From: Candidatus Latescibacterota bacterium
Lineage (GTDB): Bacteria; Latescibacterota; UBA2968
Length of the DNA stretch: 64,000 bases
Assembly: GCA_022823725.1 (NCBI GenBank)
Contig: JAJEHL010000050.1
Span: 62,001 to 126,000 of the forward strand
Direction: 5' to 3'
Part shown: positions 25,648 to 36,066 of the stretch, in pieces
Layout of the letters: every line of letters starts with the position of its first letter
Position numbering within the stretch: the first letter of the stretch is position 1
Notes under the pieces: model-generated
Database searches by the model: none
What the model saw: the letters and a program-made list of their open reading frames with translations, nothing else
Told to the model about the DNA's origin: nothing
Made by a program: the position numbers and the translations under genes

Positions 25648-26775
25648 TTACGGAGGATTTTTGTGTGAGGAATCGTTAATCAGACGGCGAACGACTTCGG
25701 CGGGGTCGCCAGTGAGGGTGAGGAGGTCCATCTGTCGTTGCGCCCAGGTGGGCCGGTGTGCCATGTCGAGGACGTGTTTGAGATAGGGTACGCAATTGAG
25801 TTGTTTGGCCATGGGGAGCAGGCCTTCGACGAGTTCCTCGATTATTTGTGGGACAGATTTGAGGTCGTGAGAGGTGGAATCGACCAGTTGTGCATTGATG
25901 CCGTATCGCGAGGCGTGCCACTTGTTTTGACGGATGAGCATGGGGTGGCTGTCGTGTTGATAGATTCCCTGGTCGATTTCGTCGGACAGATTGCAAATTA
26001 AACACTGTATTAGTGCGACCAATCCCAATGTGTCTTCAAGAGTGCCGGGAATGTCGCAAATGCGGACTTCAACGGTGCCAAATGCGTGGTGCGGACGCAC
26101 ATCCCACCAGATTTCTCGGATGGATTCGATATAGCCGGTGTCGATGAGGTGGTTGATCAGCCAGACGTATTCGCTCCAGTTGCGCATTAAGGGGGGCAGC
26201 CCAGCGGTGGGGAGGCCCTCCATTACTTTTGATCGCCACGAGTGCAAGCCCGTGACTCGACCCTCCCAGAATGGGCTGTTGCAAGAAAGCGCCAGCAAGA
26301 CGGGCAAATAGCGCAGTATTCGGTCGCATATCATTATGGCTTTGTCGCCGCTGTTGACGCCTACGTGTACGTGGAGGCCAAATGTGACCAGTTGTCGAGC
26401 AGTATCTTGAAGCATATTGACGAGGCCCATGTATCGGTCATTGGGGGTGATTTTTTGTTCGCGCCAGGTGGAAAAAGGGTGCGTGCCCGACCAGTAGAGT
26501 TGGACATTCTCGGCGGCCGCTACGCTGGATAATACCTGGAGTTTGGGCTTGAGGTCGGCTTCTACATGGCTGACACTTTCACATATATCGGTGTTGATTT
26601 CGACATAACACTGCATAAGTTCGGGCTTGATTTTGTCGGCATATTCGTCGGGAATGCGATTGAGTATCGCGGCGTTTTTGCTGCACAAAGCCATGGTGTT
26701 GGCATCGACCAGAGCCAGTTCTATCTCCACGCCGAGGGTGGGTTGAATACTGGGATTAAATTCAAGCCGGGTCAT
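25648..26775 (-). CDS. ybdK: YbdK-type carboxylate-amine ligase (GCS2 family)
   Basis: A 375-residue protein of the glutamate-cysteine ligase type 2 family. The N-terminus FNPSIQPTLGVEIELALVD holds the metal-binding glutamates. FGLHVHVGVNSGDKA, LALSCNSPFWEG, the phosphate/amide block RPHHAFGTVEVRICD and RQNKWHASRYGINAQLV are family hallmarks. YbdK shows weak glutamate-cysteine ligase activity in E. coli; the physiological amide is unknown. The ATG at 26775 has GGAG 6 nt upstream and overlaps the end of the upstream M20 gene by 14 nt, so the two are coupled and might make and break the same amide bond. Confidence 0.88.
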   Translation of the reverse strand: MTRLEFNPSIQPTLGVEIELALVDANTMALCSKNAAILNRIPDEYADKIKPELMQCYVEINTDICESVSHVEADLKPKLQVLSSVAAAENVQLYWSGTHPFSTWREQKITPNDRYMGLVNMLQDTARQLVTFGLHVHVGVNSGDKAIMICDRILRYLPVLLALSCNSPFWEGRVTGLHSWRSKVMEGLPTAGLPPLMRNWSEYVWLINHLIDTGYIESIREIWWDVRPHHAFGTVEVRICDIPGTLEDTLGLVALIQCLICNLSDEIDQGIYQHDSHPMLIRQNKWHASRYGINAQLVDSTSHDLKSVPQIIEELVEGLLPMAKQLNCVPYLKHVLDMAHRPTWAQRQMDLLTLTGDPAEVVRRLINDSSHKNPP

Positions 26776-27982
26776 GGCTGTCTCCGTTCTTTTTTCGCGA
26801 TGGATCGAAATAGTTGACGACGCTGCGCGCGAGTATTTTGGCACCTATGACCAGGGCGCGTTCATCAATGTCAAAGTCGGGTGAATGCAAGGGCGGGGCA
26901 CTTCCCCGGGCGGGCATGCACCCCAGGCGAAACAGGCTGCCGGGCACATGGTCGAGATAATTGGCAAAGTCTTCGCCCCCCATGCTCGGTTTGGCAATGG
27001 TCTGAACATGTGTTTGGCCCAATAAATCGATGGCATTTTGGCGGATCAAGTCTGTGAGCACGGGATCGTTATTGACCGATGTGGGGCCGGTGATAAAACG
27101 AACATCAATTTGCGTGTCGGTGAGATTGGCTATGCCATTGGCTATTTTGAGAATGTGGTCCATGGCATGGCTCTGAGAACTGCCACTGAGGGTGCGAAGG
27201 GTGCCTCGAAGCAGGGCCTGGCCGGGTATGACGTTGGGATTTTCGCCTGCAGAGATATGCCCAATTGATATGACAATCGGGTCGTAGGTATCTACATTGC
27301 GAGGCAATGATTGATAGAGCGCAGTGATGACCTGAGCAGCAGCGACGATGGGGTCTCGCGTTTCCCGGGGGCGCGCGGCATGTCCGCCCCGGCCCTGGAT
27401 GCAAATTTCTATTTCGGCACAATTGGCTGTGAGTACGCCCCTGCGTGTGCCCACAGTACCTGTTGGACGCGAGGGGTCGAGGTGAAGACTGAGCAGGCCA
27501 CAGACGTTTTTGAGAGCACCAAAGGCGATCATGTCCTTGGCACCGCGATTGGTTTCTTCAGCAGGTTGAAAGATGGCGCGCCAGTGTACAGGCCACGGCA
27601 ATGCCTGGTCGCATTCCAGAAGGCCCAGGACAGCACCGAGCACGGTGGCTGTATGACCATCGTGTCCGCAGGCGTGCATCACGCCCGGTACGCGACTGCG
27701 GTAGGGCACATTTTTGGCATCTTGTATGAGAAGCGCGTCGATGTCGGCTCGCAGGCCTATACGCGTGTTTTCCGATGTATTGTCGGCTATAACGCCACAG
27801 CCTCTGGGTCCCGTCTGTACATGGCATTCGGTTTGTTGTAACAATTTGACGAGATATTGCGTGGTTTCCACTTCGCGACCGCTGGGTTCGGGATACATGT
27901 GCAGATCGCGGCGGACGCGTACCATTTTTTTGCGTTGTGCGTCAATGGCGCGGTCGAGTTTTTGTGTCCAGGTGTTGGGCAT
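26762..27982 (-). CDS. M20-family N-acyl-amino-acid amidohydrolase
   Basis: A 406-residue cytoplasmic di-metal hydrolase of the M20D type (hippurate hydrolase / IAA-amino acid hydrolase-like). Metal-site motifs: MHACGHDGHTATVLG near residue 107, FQPAEETNRGAKDMI, and LSLHLDPSRPTG. The Cys of HACGHDGH is the metal-bridging residue typical of this subgroup. The dimerisation domain runs through about 195-310, and the late SMGGEDFANYL gives the last metal ligand. It would release free amino acids from N-acyl conjugates. It is the first gene of a two-gene unit with ybdK; the start has a weak ribosome site. Confidence 0.92.
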   Translation of the reverse strand: MPNTWTQKLDRAIDAQRKKMVRVRRDLHMYPEPSGREVETTQYLVKLLQQTECHVQTGPRGCGVIADNTSENTRIGLRADIDALLIQDAKNVPYRSRVPGVMHACGHDGHTATVLGAVLGLLECDQALPWPVHWRAIFQPAEETNRGAKDMIAFGALKNVCGLLSLHLDPSRPTGTVGTRRGVLTANCAEIEICIQGRGGHAARPRETRDPIVAAAQVITALYQSLPRNVDTYDPIVISIGHISAGENPNVIPGQALLRGTLRTLSGSSQSHAMDHILKIANGIANLTDTQIDVRFITGPTSVNNDPVLTDLIRQNAIDLLGQTHVQTIAKPSMGGEDFANYLDHVPGSLFRLGCMPARGSAPPLHSPDFDIDERALVIGAKILARSVVNYFDPSRKKNGDSHDPA

Positions 27983-28149
27983 ATTTCTAAAAATACTGAT
28001 AAATTTTTTTTTGCGCTATAAATTGTTTTAAGTGGTTCGCATGCGCCTGCAATACCTGTTTTCTCTTGACTTCCTGTCGTGTATGGTTGAAATTAGGTCG
28101 TCATTTTTGTAGTAATAGATAACCGTAGATTATTTCTAAGGAGCGTGTT

Positions 28150-28383
28150 ATGTGGCGACGACAAGAAGCAAATCGCGATTTTTTTTGGATTGGAGTCGTA
28201 GTTGGCCTTGTTGCTATTGGCCTCGCCGTTGTGGGATTTTTGCTGGGAACGGAAATGGGACGAAATACGCGCACGAGATTGGGACAGACCGTTCAGCGCG
28301 TGCGCAGCCGCATCAATGGTTCGGCAGAATCCAATGGTTCAACAGAATCTCAGGAATCACCCGCTGAAGAATATATAGATTGA
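28150..28383 (+). CDS. small single-pass membrane protein, YtxH-like
   Basis: A 77-residue protein: a short charged N-terminus, one glycine-rich transmembrane helix (about 12-33, WIGVVVGLVAIGLAVVGFLL) followed by GTEMGRNTRTRLG, a basic amphipathic segment and a polar Ser/Glu tail. The helix-plus-GxxxGxxxR plan resembles YtxH/gas-vesicle-type stress proteins, but the match is weak. AAGGAG lies 7 nt before the ATG. A strong terminator follows 62 nt after the stop, so it is probably a single-gene unit. Confidence 0.7.
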   Translation: MWRRQEANRDFFWIGVVVGLVAIGLAVVGFLLGTEMGRNTRTRLGQTVQRVRSRINGSAESNGSTESQESPAEEYID

Positions 28384-28445
28384 AAAGAATCCCGGGTGTG
28401 TTTCTGGATTGAACTACCCGAGAGGTTAACCGAGTAAGAGGTGAG

Positions 28446-28489
28446 ACGCAAGAAGTAAAACGCGAGAACGTTTTACTTCTTGCGTTTTT
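28446..28489 (+). terminator. 17-bp perfect-stem terminator
   Basis: A perfect 17-bp stem (28446-28462 with 28469-28485), a 6-nt loop CGAGAA and a following T-run. Its end is 7 nt from the ATG of the SpoU methyltransferase gene. Confidence 0.9.
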
Positions 28490-28496
28490 ATATGTG

Positions 28497-28997
28497 ATGA
28501 ATTTGCTTTATAAACCCGATGGATATCCCATTTATGCCGTTGTGGAAAATGTTCGTTCACTGTTTAATGTGGGCGCGATTTTTCGCTCGGCTGATGGGGT
28601 TAATGCATCGGGGGTTTATTTGACGGGATTTACGGGATGTCCCCCGCGCAAGGAGATCAGTCGCGTGGCGTTGGGCGCAGAAGAGACGGTGCCCTGGTAT
28701 TATGAACGGGATACGGCAAAGCTGATCGGCGATTTGCGCTCGCAAGGTGTACAGGTGGTTGCATTAGAGCAAACGCCAGACAGTGTCGATTTTCGAACTT
28801 TTTGCTATCGCTGGCCGGTGGCTGTGATTTTGGGCCATGAAGTGACGGGCGTGCGTCCCGAGACCTTGTGTTTGTGCGATAGCGTTGTTCACATTCCGAT
28901 GTTGGGAACAAAAGTGTCTCTAAATGTGTCTGTAGCTACAGGGGTTATGCTTTATGAATTGTTGTCCGTTTTTGAGAGACAACGAGATAGGGTGTGA
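28497..28997 (+). CDS. SpoU/TrmH-family RNA 2'-O-methyltransferase
   Basis: A 166-residue SPOUT-class enzyme. Motif 1 is near the start (ENVRSLFNVGAIFRSADG), motif 2 is AVILGHEVTGV and motif 3 is VHIPMLGTKVSLNVSVATGVMLYE. The knotted C-terminus binds S-adenosylmethionine. Target (tRNA or rRNA) cannot be read from sequence; the small size without an extra RNA-binding domain is like TrmL/TrmH-type tRNA enzymes. Start: GTG at 28494 or ATG at 28497, only 7 nt beyond a strong terminator and with no Shine-Dalgarno site; a shorter start would delete motif 1. Its stop overlaps an upstream extension of the next frame. Confidence 0.92.
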   Translation: MNLLYKPDGYPIYAVVENVRSLFNVGAIFRSADGVNASGVYLTGFTGCPPRKEISRVALGAEETVPWYYERDTAKLIGDLRSQGVQVVALEQTPDSVDFRTFCYRWPVAVILGHEVTGVRPETLCLCDSVVHIPMLGTKVSLNVSVATGVMLYELLSVFERQRDRV

Positions 28998-29048
28998 TAT
29001 ACCTGGTTTGGAATCCGGGGCTGGGCGGCGGGCTGACAACATGGTATA

Positions 29049-29069
29049 ACTGGCTGCTGACTACTGAGA
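29049..29069. repeat. degenerate heptamer array
   Basis: ACTGGCT, GCTGACT, ACTGAGA: three diverged units of the same heptamer found around thiL, placed 15 nt before the start codon of the beta-propeller gene. Confidence 0.5.
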
Positions 29070-29083
29070 AAGGACGTATCCCA

Positions 29084-30286
29084 ATGAGTTTACGCTTTTG
29101 CGCTGTGCTTTGTATGCTTATGGTCTTGAACGGGGAGGATCTACGGGCTGAAACGAGCGTGTTTTGGGTGGCTAATGGTCCTATGGCATCGGATTTTGAT
29201 GGCGATGGCGAGGTGACGTTTTCCGATTTTTTGCATTTTATCAATAATTTTAATGTGAATTCAGAGGATGAGAGCTATGATCCTCGCACGGATTTGAATG
29301 AGGACGGGGTCACGAATTTTAACGATTTTTTGGCATTTAGTTCTTCTTATGGTCAAGCGCAGACGCCTGCCGAATTGAGCGGAGATCGGTATATTATTTA
29401 TGTGGCGGATTCAGATGATAGTTCGGTTATGGCACTGGATTCTGATTCACACCTGATACTTGATTATATGCCCTACCGCGGTCCGGGTGGGGTGATAGTA
29501 TCTGAGGATCAGCAGTCGATTTACGTGGCGGAGGTGTTTGGGTTTTTCAAGATGGATACGCGCCATGAGGTGGCGTTTAGCGTGCCTGTTGAATCGCGGG
29601 GTAAAGCGGTGTTGAGTCTGGATCAGACGCGGGCTTATGTGGCCGATCAGGTACAGGATCTGGTTCGGGTGGTGGATGTGGTGAATGGCGTTACCACAGA
29701 TTCTATCCTGGTGGGCAATCTACCATTTGATCTCGCGCTCGCGCCCGATGGCACAAAGTTGTATGTGGCAAATCGGACCGATCAAAATGTGGCCGTTGTC
29801 GATCTGGCAACGATGACGGTTACGGCGAGGATAATTATTGGCGATTTTACAGGGGAGATATCAATTACGCAGGATGGCGCGCGCGCTTATGTGACAAATT
29901 TGACGCGTGGTGTGATTTCTGTTTTGGATCTCAATACCAATCAGGTGGTGGGCGCGCTTCAGATTGATCAGAATGGTTCGTTTGGCGCAGAATTTTCGCC
30001 CGATAAAAAGTCATTGTATGTGAGTGCGCAGGGCGTGTTGTTGGAAATTGATGTAGAGCACAATTTGATTGTTCGCACATTGCGATTGGGAAATGATTCG
30101 ACGGTGCTCGGGGTTTCGCCCGATGGCTCTCGGGCTTATGTTGCTACGCTTGTGCAACAGGCTGGGGGACCGGGACTTACAGTGGTGGATTTGGATGAGT
30201 GGCGGATTCTCGGACGGCTACGGGGGTTCTTTTTCCCGAGGCAGATCGCGTTTCGGACTGTGCCGAGGATGATGGGATCTCAGTGA
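29084..30286 (+). CDS. secreted dockerin-like protein with YVTN-type beta-propeller
   Basis: A 400-residue protein. The signal peptide is about 1-22 (VLNGEDLRAE). Paired calcium loops follow (DFDGDGEVTFSDFLHF, DLNEDGVTNFNDFLAF, about 35-90). A beta-propeller then spans about 100-400 with repeats such as LAPDGTKLYVANRTDQNVAV, ITQDGARAYVTN and VSPDGSRAYVAT, the YVTN/lactonase-like pattern. It would fold as a six- or seven-bladed surface or periplasmic binding protein; no catalytic residues identified. AAAGGA lies about 10 nt before the ATG. A terminator follows the stop. Confidence 0.82.
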   Translation: MSLRFCAVLCMLMVLNGEDLRAETSVFWVANGPMASDFDGDGEVTFSDFLHFINNFNVNSEDESYDPRTDLNEDGVTNFNDFLAFSSSYGQAQTPAELSGDRYIIYVADSDDSSVMALDSDSHLILDYMPYRGPGGVIVSEDQQSIYVAEVFGFFKMDTRHEVAFSVPVESRGKAVLSLDQTRAYVADQVQDLVRVVDVVNGVTTDSILVGNLPFDLALAPDGTKLYVANRTDQNVAVVDLATMTVTARIIIGDFTGEISITQDGARAYVTNLTRGVISVLDLNTNQVVGALQIDQNGSFGAEFSPDKKSLYVSAQGVLLEIDVEHNLIVRTLRLGNDSTVLGVSPDGSRAYVATLVQQAGGPGLTVVDLDEWRILGRLRGFFFPRQIAFRTVPRMMGSQ

Positions 30287-30301
30287 GGCGAGTGAGCAGT
30301 T

Positions 30302-31024
30302 TTATCTATGGAGAAAGCGGCCTTTATGGTCGCTTTTTTTATTTGGGAGCAACAGGTCGAGACATTCTGCCATGAGGATATTGATGCGTTCAAACTCGTG
30401 TTGATCTGTCAGTATTTCGCGGGCGGGCTGAATATAGGGTGCATTGACGATTTCGTCCCCACAGTGATCGATCAATGCCTGGGCAGTGTCGGGTGTTGTT
30501 TCCAGGTGGAATTGCAATGCGAGGATCTGATTGCCTACCGAGAATGCCTGATTTTTGCAGGCATGGCTTTTGGCAAGGTGGGTTGCGCCAGTGGGGAGGT
30601 CATAAGTGTCGCCATGCCAGTGAAAAACTTCGCCAGCCCGTGCGAGCAATGACCCGATTTTTCCAGGTGCTTGCACACCTTCGATGGGAAACCAGCCGAT
30701 TTCTTTGTGGTTATTTGGATAGACTCTGGCTCCGAGCACGTCGGCAATGAGTTGGGCACCCAGGCAGACGCCCAGTATCTGTGTACCGGTATCTATTGCC
30801 TGTTTCAAAAATTTCTTTTCTCGTATGAGCCATGGGTGGTCGCGTTCGTCATAGACGCCCATGGGGCCGCCCATGACGACCAACAGGTCAATTTCATCGG
30901 CTGGTGGCAATGCCTCGTCGGCAAAGAGGCGTGTACGTGAGATTTGAGCGCGACGCGCTTTTGCCCAGGCTGCAATGCTGCCCAGCCCTTCAAAAGGTAC
31001 ATGCTGGAGATAGTGCAGGTTCAT
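30302..31024 (-). CDS. class-I glutamine amidotransferase
   Basis: A 240-residue stand-alone glutamine amidotransferase of the GuaA N-domain type. LLVVMGGPMGVYDE gives the oxyanion region; GVCLGAQLIADVLG gives the nucleophile Cys near residue 86; LQFHLETTPD gives the catalytic His, with the Glu two residues later. Such free-standing proteins hydrolyse glutamine or gamma-glutamyl compounds; the acceptor is not evident. It is the last gene of the guaB-led operon, 4 nt after the oxidoreductase, which makes the GMP-synthesis connection tempting but unproven. A terminator for the convergent gene lies inside its 3' end. Confidence 0.88.
   Translation of the reverse strand: MNLHYLQHVPFEGLGSIAAWAKARRAQISRTRLFADEALPPADEIDLLVVMGGPMGVYDERDHPWLIREKKFLKQAIDTGTQILGVCLGAQLIADVLGARVYPNNHKEIGWFPIEGVQAPGKIGSLLARAGEVFHWHGDTYDLPTGATHLAKSHACKNQAFSVGNQILALQFHLETTPDTAQALIDHCGDEIVNAPYIQPAREILTDQHEFERINILMAECLDLLLPNKKSDHKGRFLHR
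30314..30340 (+). terminator. terminator of the beta-propeller gene
   Basis: A 9-bp stem AAAGCGGCC/GGTCGCTTT with one G-T pair and a 5-nt loop, followed by T4. It lies 28 nt past the stop and within the coding end of the convergent amidotransferase gene. Confidence 0.75.
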
Positions 31025-31028
31025 GATT

Positions 31029-32027
31029 TCAAGAAATGTCAACGGGTTGTTGTGTTCTGATAGATTCGTAAATGGCGTCCATTGTTTTCATATTGCCAAT
31101 GCTGTTTTCAGGTGGGATGCGGTGCGCTTGCCCGGTGTCGAGGCAATCGCACAGATGATGAAGCTGGTTCAGAAATTGGAAGATGGGTTCAAATTTATGG
31201 GTTTCAATGCCTTCGCGGGTGTGAACTTCGAGGGTCGTGGGCTGGTTTTCGTTGTTCCAGGCGCGTTCTGTTCGCAACATGCCATCGGTGCCTGAGATTT
31301 CAAAATATTGTGAGGAGGACATTTTGAAGCTAAATGTGAGTTGGGCGGTGACATGATTGGGAAATTCGTAGATGGCGATAATTGTTTCATCCACTTCTCG
31401 ACCAAATTCTCCCGTGGCATAGACGCGGATGGGGTCGGCATTGGCTATGAAGCGGGCGTGATGGGTATTGTAACAACCCAGATCATAGACCGCACCGCCG
31501 CCTTTTTCTTTGTTAAAACGCCAGTTGAGCTCGGGTTTTCGGCGGTCGTCTGAAACGCCTGTGCAAAAGGTGCTGCGTATATTGCTCAGAGTGCCGATTT
31601 TTCCACTGTCGAGAATTTCTTTGGTTTTGAGATGAAGGGGATGATGGCGAAATTTGAAGGCTTCGGCGAGGAGGATATTGGTGGCGTTGGCGCATGAGAC
31701 CATTTCTCGGCATTCGGCAGCGGTTTGTGTGATGGGTTTTTCACAGAGGATGGCGCGAACTTTTTGCGATTTCGCGATTTGATTGCTCAGGTTGGCGTGA
31801 AAGCGGCCCCAGGTGCAGATGATGGCGATGTCGAGGTTTTCATTGTCGAGCATCAGGTCGAGATTCGTGTAACCTTTTCGGACGTCAAATTCGCCCCGGT
31901 ATCTCTCAACGGCTTCGGGTAAGATATCGCAGACTGCAACGATTTCTGCACGGTCAGATTGCGCAGCAGCCCGACCATGGGCACGGGAGATACCGCCAGC
32001 ACCGACAATTCCAATGCGATAAGACAT
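31029..32027 (-). CDS. Gfo/Idh/MocA-family oxidoreductase
   Basis: A 332-residue NAD(P)-dependent sugar oxidoreductase. The Rossmann fingerprint is RIGIVGAGGISRAHGRAA near the start. ILCEKPITQTAAEC carries the conserved EKP, and VYDLGCYNTHHARF carries the conserved DxGxxxxH-type catalytic block near residue 178. The C-terminal domain is the mixed beta-sheet of the family. Typical substrates are cyclitols or sugar acids. CAGGAG lies 7 nt before the ATG. It sits in the operon with a sulfatase and an SGNH hydrolase, so a role in processing desulfated or deacylated sugars is likely. Confidence 0.93.
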   Translation of the reverse strand: MSYRIGIVGAGGISRAHGRAAAQSDRAEIVAVCDILPEAVERYRGEFDVRKGYTNLDLMLDNENLDIAIICTWGRFHANLSNQIAKSQKVRAILCEKPITQTAAECREMVSCANATNILLAEAFKFRHHPLHLKTKEILDSGKIGTLSNIRSTFCTGVSDDRRKPELNWRFNKEKGGGAVYDLGCYNTHHARFIANADPIRVYATGEFGREVDETIIAIYEFPNHVTAQLTFSFKMSSSQYFEISGTDGMLRTERAWNNENQPTTLEVHTREGIETHKFEPIFQFLNQLHHLCDCLDTGQAHRIPPENSIGNMKTMDAIYESIRTQQPVDIS

Positions 32028-32048
32028 GTAAACTCCTGAAAAAGATTC

Positions 32049-32663
32049 TCAGCCCAATGTATCCAATATATGTCGCGCAACAGATTCAGCCAGTACAGCA
32101 GAGCCTTCTTTTGAAAAATGCACGTTGGCGGGGAGTTGTATATCGTCAAGGCGTTCCATAGCATATCCATAGAGGTCATGTGTGGGAATACCGTGTGCGT
32201 CCATGACTTTTTGTGCGATGGCGTTGTATTCAACTTCGTCGCCGGGTTTGCGGATGGATGTGCCTTCGGGAACAGGTGTGGTGGCACACCAGATCAGTTT
32301 GGCTCCAGTTTGTGCGAGGCGTTTGACGAGGGTGTCGAGGTTTTGTTCGTATTGGTCGGCGGGTACTTGATGTTGGCCCTGCGGGGGATCGACGCGCTCA
32401 CCCTGTTCTGTCATATAGACGATGTCGTGTAATCCCCAGTTGAAGTGGATGACATCCCAGGAACCTTCACCGAGCCAGTTTTCGATTTCTTCTATGCCGC
32501 GTTTTGTCGGGCCGCAGTTGGTGAGCGGGCGGTGGAGATTGGCTTTGCCTTTGAGCAGTTCGCGCACGGGCAGGGTATAGCCAATGGAGATGGAGTCTCC
32601 AATGATCAATACGCGAGGAAGGCTGGGGTCATCTTCAATGGGTTTAAATGCCGGGTTATTCAT
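32049..32663 (-). CDS. SGNH/GDSL-family hydrolase
   Basis: A 204-residue esterase-type protein. Block I is [12 protein letters not shown] with the nucleophile Ser near residue 23. Block III, the Asn oxyanion position, is seen in HFNWGLHDI, where GLHD replaces the more common GxND. Block [11 protein letters not shown] near residue 185, has the catalytic His, but Asn is found three residues before it, so the usual DxxH is altered. No signal peptide. Members remove acetyl or acyl groups from sugars. AAGGAG lies 6 nt before the ATG, and the upstream sulfatase ends 23 nt away. Confidence 0.87.
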   Translation of the reverse strand: MNNPAFKPIEDDPSLPRVLIIGDSISIGYTLPVRELLKGKANLHRPLTNCGPTKRGIEEIENWLGEGSWDVIHFNWGLHDIVYMTEQGERVDPPQGQHQVPADQYEQNLDTLVKRLAQTGAKLIWCATTPVPEGTSIRKPGDEVEYNAIAQKVMDAHGIPTHDLYGYAMERLDDIQLPANVHFSKEGSAVLAESVARHILDTLG

Positions 32664-32686
32664 GTGGTTCTCCTTTTTTATGGGGC

Positions 32687-34345
32687 TTATGCGTTGTGCC
32701 ATGAATCTTCCCAGGGTGTGCCTTCGAGCGATTCTGCAGCGATATCCCGGGGACTGCGTTTGAGCACTTGTTCTTTGTATTTTTCAATGCTCAATTTGTC
32801 GGGCGATAAGGAGGTTTCTTTGCTGATGGCGCGGGTAAATGCTTCGGCAAAGGTTTCGATGCTGTTTTTTTCCTCATCGGGTAAGCGTTTGGGCCAGGGA
32901 CCGTCGTTGAGATTGACCGTGCGACATTCTTCTTCTGTGGGAATGCGGTCTGGACCAGGAAAAGAGCGGAGCCTATTGTCGTCAAACGAATCGCTCAGGC
33001 CGTGTTGTCGTTCCCAGGCGATTATTTGGTTGCGAAATTTTGCCGCCAGTGCGGGGCGTTCGGCGATGAGATTGTGCTGTTCGTGTGGATCGTTTTCAAG
33101 GTCGTAGAGTTCTTCGATGCCGCCGTGGGCAAAAAAGGCGTATTTGTGTTTTTGGTTGCGCGCTGAAATCCAGCGTCCTTTGCCCTTGCCGTAGTCTATA
33201 ATTTCGAATTCTCGAGGCTGGGATAGGCCGCCACCTGTTGTGCCCAGGAGATTTGAGCCAGGCAATGAGCCGTGTTCTTCTGGGTAATGGAGACCGAGTT
33301 CCTCAATGAGAGTCGGAAAGAAGTCGAGCAGGCTGACGAGGTCATCGCATTGTTGACCTGCTCGCGTTTTACCGGGCCAGCGGAGGAGATATGGAATGCG
33401 GACGGAGGACTCATAAGGGCAGTTTTTTTGCGACAGGCCGTGTTCGCCCATCATTTCACCGTGGTCTGAGACAAAGAGGACGACCGTGTTATCGGATAGG
33501 CCAAGGGTTTCGAGTTCATTCATAATGCGACCGATGCCGTCGTCAACATGAGAGATGAGGCCATAGTAAAGGGCGCGCAGGCGGCGCAGGCGGTCGGGGT
33601 CGCGGTGGGCACCGTCCAGACGTCCGCGGCTGCCGTAAAAATTGGGTGGCAGGGTTTCGATAGGGCGGTCGGCAAAGGGGGGGAGTTCCATGTTGTCGGG
33701 GTCATACATGTCGTCATACGGTTCGCAGGGCGCAAAGGGCGGGTGCGGTGATATCCAGGAACTCCACAGAAAGAAGGGTTGATTGGCGCGGTAGCGCGTG
33801 TGTTCGCGGAGAAAGTCAATGGATCGGTCGGCGACCCAGGTATTTTTGTGGTGTTCAACGGGTATGCCACAGGTTTGGGGCTGGAAAAAGAGCAGGTCGC
33901 GAATGCCTTTGGGAAATCGGGTGCGGACGCCGTTTTCTCGCAGATATCGGAGGTAGTCATCATCGACCCGGTGATCGATGCATTCTTCCATGGTGAGGAG
34001 GTTTCGGAGGCCGTAGTGCCGACCGTGAAAGTGCATTTTTCCAATGCCCTGTGTCCAGTACCTGGCGCGCAGTAGAAGCGTCATGATGGTGGGGAGTTCG
34101 GGTAAGGGACCAGGTAGCGCACTGTTGTCTGTCCAGTGGTGCCGGGACATTCTGTGACCGGTAATAAAGCTCATGCGCGCGGCAACGCAGACGGGGGTGG
34201 GGGTGACTGCCTGCGTGAAGCGAACACCTGAATTGGCGAGTGCGTCGAGGTTGGGCGTGTGGATTGTTGTATTTCCAGCGCAGCCCAGGGCATCTGCGCG
34301 CTGCTGGTCGGTCATAAGGATGAGAATATTGGGGCGATCAGGCAT
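32687..34345 (-). CDS. sulfatase (alkaline-phosphatase superfamily), guaB operon
   Basis: A 552-residue type-I sulfatase. It opens with [18 protein letters not shown] (metal ligand Asp13). The formylglycine site is [10 protein letters not shown] with Cys53 (CxAxR, the permitted variant of CxPxR). [16 protein letters not shown] gives the second metal pair, and [12 protein letters not shown] contributes substrate-side residues. It hydrolyses a sulfate ester after Cys-to-formylglycine conversion. No signal peptide precedes the catalytic start, so a cytoplasmic place is predicted. The chosen ATG is 4 nt after the guaB stop; the longer open frame only overlaps guaB. At 552 residues it is somewhat longer than the other sulfatases here. 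Confidence 0.93.
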   Translation of the reverse strand: MPDRPNILILMTDQQRADALGCAGNTTIHTPNLDALANSGVRFTQAVTPTPVCVAARMSFITGHRMSRHHWTDNSALPGPLPELPTIMTLLLRARYWTQGIGKMHFHGRHYGLRNLLTMEECIDHRVDDDYLRYLRENGVRTRFPKGIRDLLFFQPQTCGIPVEHHKNTWVADRSIDFLREHTRYRANQPFFLWSSWISPHPPFAPCEPYDDMYDPDNMELPPFADRPIETLPPNFYGSRGRLDGAHRDPDRLRRLRALYYGLISHVDDGIGRIMNELETLGLSDNTVVLFVSDHGEMMGEHGLSQKNCPYESSVRIPYLLRWPGKTRAGQQCDDLVSLLDFFPTLIEELGLHYPEEHGSLPGSNLLGTTGGGLSQPREFEIIDYGKGKGRWISARNQKHKYAFFAHGGIEELYDLENDPHEQHNLIAERPALAAKFRNQIIAWERQHGLSDSFDDNRLRSFPGPDRIPTEEECRTVNLNDGPWPKRLPDEEKNSIETFAEAFTRAISKETSLSPDKLSIEKYKEQVLKRSPRDIAAESLEGTPWEDSWHNA

Positions 34346-34349
34346 GGTG

Positions 34350-35846
<1,497 letters not shown>

Positions 35847-35900
35847 CTATAGCAAAGTCGAGAAAGTAGATGAGGATTATTTTTCCCCTTTAGATAGAAT

Positions 35901-35937
35901 ACAAAAATCCCCTTGACGCAGACACATCAAGGGGATT
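35901..35937 (-). terminator. intrinsic terminator before guaB
   Basis: Perfect 11-bp arms AATCCCCTTGA (35906-35916) and TCAAGGGGATT (35927-35937) with a 10-nt loop. On the minus strand the stem runs into five T. It lies between a strong promoter and the guaB start codon. Confidence 0.88.
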
Positions 35938-36061
35938 CAAGCGGCAGGCACAGTTACACACTCCGCTCCGAGGCTTGGCGGAGGTGTAAACCGCCGTTTT
36001 TTTCGGCAACAATAAGTGTAAAGCCTCTGGTACATGAGTTTCTCCAAATCGCGACTATATT
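35901..36061 (-). ncRNA. candidate structured leader or small RNA upstream of guaB
   Basis: A transcript from the promoter at 36067-36095 to the terminator at 35901 would be about 160 nt. It can form GCCG-A7-CGGC, then a longer stem in which TTACA-C-CTCCGC pairs with GCGGAG-TG-TGTAA. An earlier GAGGCTT can instead pair with AAGCCTC in that stem's loop, giving mutually competing folds. That, plus a terminator just before guaB, suggests either a riboswitch-like attenuator or an independent small RNA (6S-like size). No known class was recognised. The rest of the 661-nt gap to 36496 holds one promoter on the plus strand and no gene. Confidence 0.5.
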
Positions 36062-36066
36062 TGCCA

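Noticed and set aside
35940-36010. Plus-strand hairpin with T7 as an independent terminator
   Set aside because: It is the mirror of the structured guaB leader; no plus-strand gene ends there (guaB is on the other strand).
35901-36061. 6S RNA, SRP RNA or tmRNA
   Set aside because: Size fits 6S, but the long bubble-containing duplex of 6S and the SRP GGAA/GCA loop motifs are not apparent.
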